Of a DNA stretch of 6,255 nucleotides, positions 5,925 through 6,255 are shown in pieces. The notes beneath the pieces were generated by a model. It did not search any database and had not been told where the DNA came from. It saw only the letters and a list, made by a program, of their open reading frames with translations. The stretch is from Deltaproteobacteria bacterium UBA2957 (GTDB lineage Bacteria > Myxococcota_A > UBA796). The stretch's first letter is position 1, and each line of letters starts with the position of its first letter. The DNA lies in the NCBI GenBank assembly GCA_002348535.1, contig DEBL01000177.1, forward strand, positions 1 through 6,255. Reading direction: 5' to 3'. Made by a program: the position numbers and the translations under genes.

Positions 5925-6255
5925 TCAACGAGATTGTCGGACTTTTTCAAACATCATGATCCCCGCCGTCACGCTGACATTTAAAGAGTCGAGGCCGTGT
6001 TCGAGGGGAACGCTGACGATGGCATCGCACCGATCCCGGATCGTATGCGTCACCCCTTTGTCTTCACCCCCAAGCACGATCGCCAGAGGGCCATCCATTG
6101 GCACATCCCACAAGGGCTGACCATTCATGTCGGCCCCAACAATGCGGACGCCGGCTCGCCGGAGGACTTTTAGGCTTGCCGGGATCCCCTCCCGAATGAC
6201 CGGGACCTCCTCGGCACCCCCCATCGCCACACGCTGAACCACGGGAGTGACGCCT
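5925..6255 (-). CDS. rlmB: 23S rRNA (guanosine-2'-O-)-methyltransferase RlmB, C-terminal part (5' end outside the window)
   Basis: Only the last 109 residues are inside the window; the frame is open to the right edge. The enzyme is a SpoU/TrmH-type SPOUT methyltransferase; RlmB methylates the ribose of G2251 (E. coli numbering) in the 23S peptidyl-transferase P loop, using S-adenosylmethionine. The visible part has the RlmB-like linker TPVVQRVAMGGAEEVPV (3-19), then SPOUT motif 2, PLAIVLGGEDKGV (56-68), and motif 3, VPLEHGLDSLNVSVTAGIMMFE (starts at 82), which form the knotted cofactor site. It ends in EKVRQSR, much like E. coli RlmB. Motif 1 with the catalytic Arg and the N-terminal RNA-binding domain are outside, so another TrmH-family target cannot be excluded. 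An internal GTG at 6240-6242 is not the start. The TGA is followed after 55 bp by rseP. Confidence 0.88.
   Translation of the reverse strand, partial: GVTPVVQRVAMGGAEEVPVIREGIPASLKVLRRAGVRIVGADMNGQPLWDVPMDGPLAIVLGGEDKGVTHTIRDRCDAIVSVPLEHGLDSLNVSVTAGIMMFEKVRQSR

Noticed and set aside
1..6255. tRNA/rRNA genes, CRISPR repeats, insertion sequences, toxin-antitoxin or defence genes
   Set aside because: No cloverleaf-like segments, spaced direct repeats, terminal inverted repeats or transposase motifs were seen, and coding genes fill nearly all the sequence.

Overview
The window is about 58-60% G+C by eye. All six genes I can support lie on the minus strand, packed head to tail, so the biological reading direction is right to left. 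The best hint to the organism is the leftmost gene. It combines a MYXO-CTERM-like sorting signal (Cys motif, hydrophobic helix, Arg cluster) with a barrel segment that resembles the outer-membrane family named after Myxococcus MXAN_2562. Together with the rseP-tsaB pair and a YdcH-type protein, this points to Myxococcota or a relative such as Bradymonadota. That placement is inference from motifs, not from a search.

Layout in transcription order: (1) the 3' end of rlmB, a 23S rRNA 2'-O-methyltransferase (5925-6255, cut by the window edge); (2) rseP, a site-2 intramembrane metalloprotease with three PDZ-like repeats (4193-5869), 55 bp downstream; (3) tsaB, a t6A tRNA-modification factor (3540-4196), overlapping rseP by 4 bp; (4) a 78-residue YdcH/DUF465 protein (3232-3468) after a 71-bp spacer that can fold so as to bury its ribosome-binding site; (5) an aspartate-semialdehyde dehydrogenase homologue of the USG-1 type without the catalytic residues (2163-3176); (6) a long open frame that starts inside the stop codon of gene 5 and runs off the left edge (1-2163, 721 codons visible).

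The most notable object is gene 6. Its first ~540 residues look like a secreted beta-propeller plus Ig-like and Fn3-like domains, ending in a MYXO-CTERM-like anchor at residues 552-578. The frame does not stop there. It continues directly through what looks like a second signal peptide (572-596) into an outer-membrane beta-barrel domain. Sorting signal and signal peptide share one Arg cluster and would form a membrane hairpin. I read this as a fusion of two genes that are usually neighbours (MXAN_2561-like and MXAN_2562-like), possibly made as a polyprotein and cut into an anchored surface protein and a barrel.

The operon mixes translation factors (RlmB, TsaB) with envelope functions (RseP, gene 6). 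Tight spacing and start/stop overlaps suggest co-transcription and translational coupling. I see no RNA genes, CRISPR arrays, mobile elements or convincing rho-independent terminator, and no gene-free stretch longer than 71 bp.
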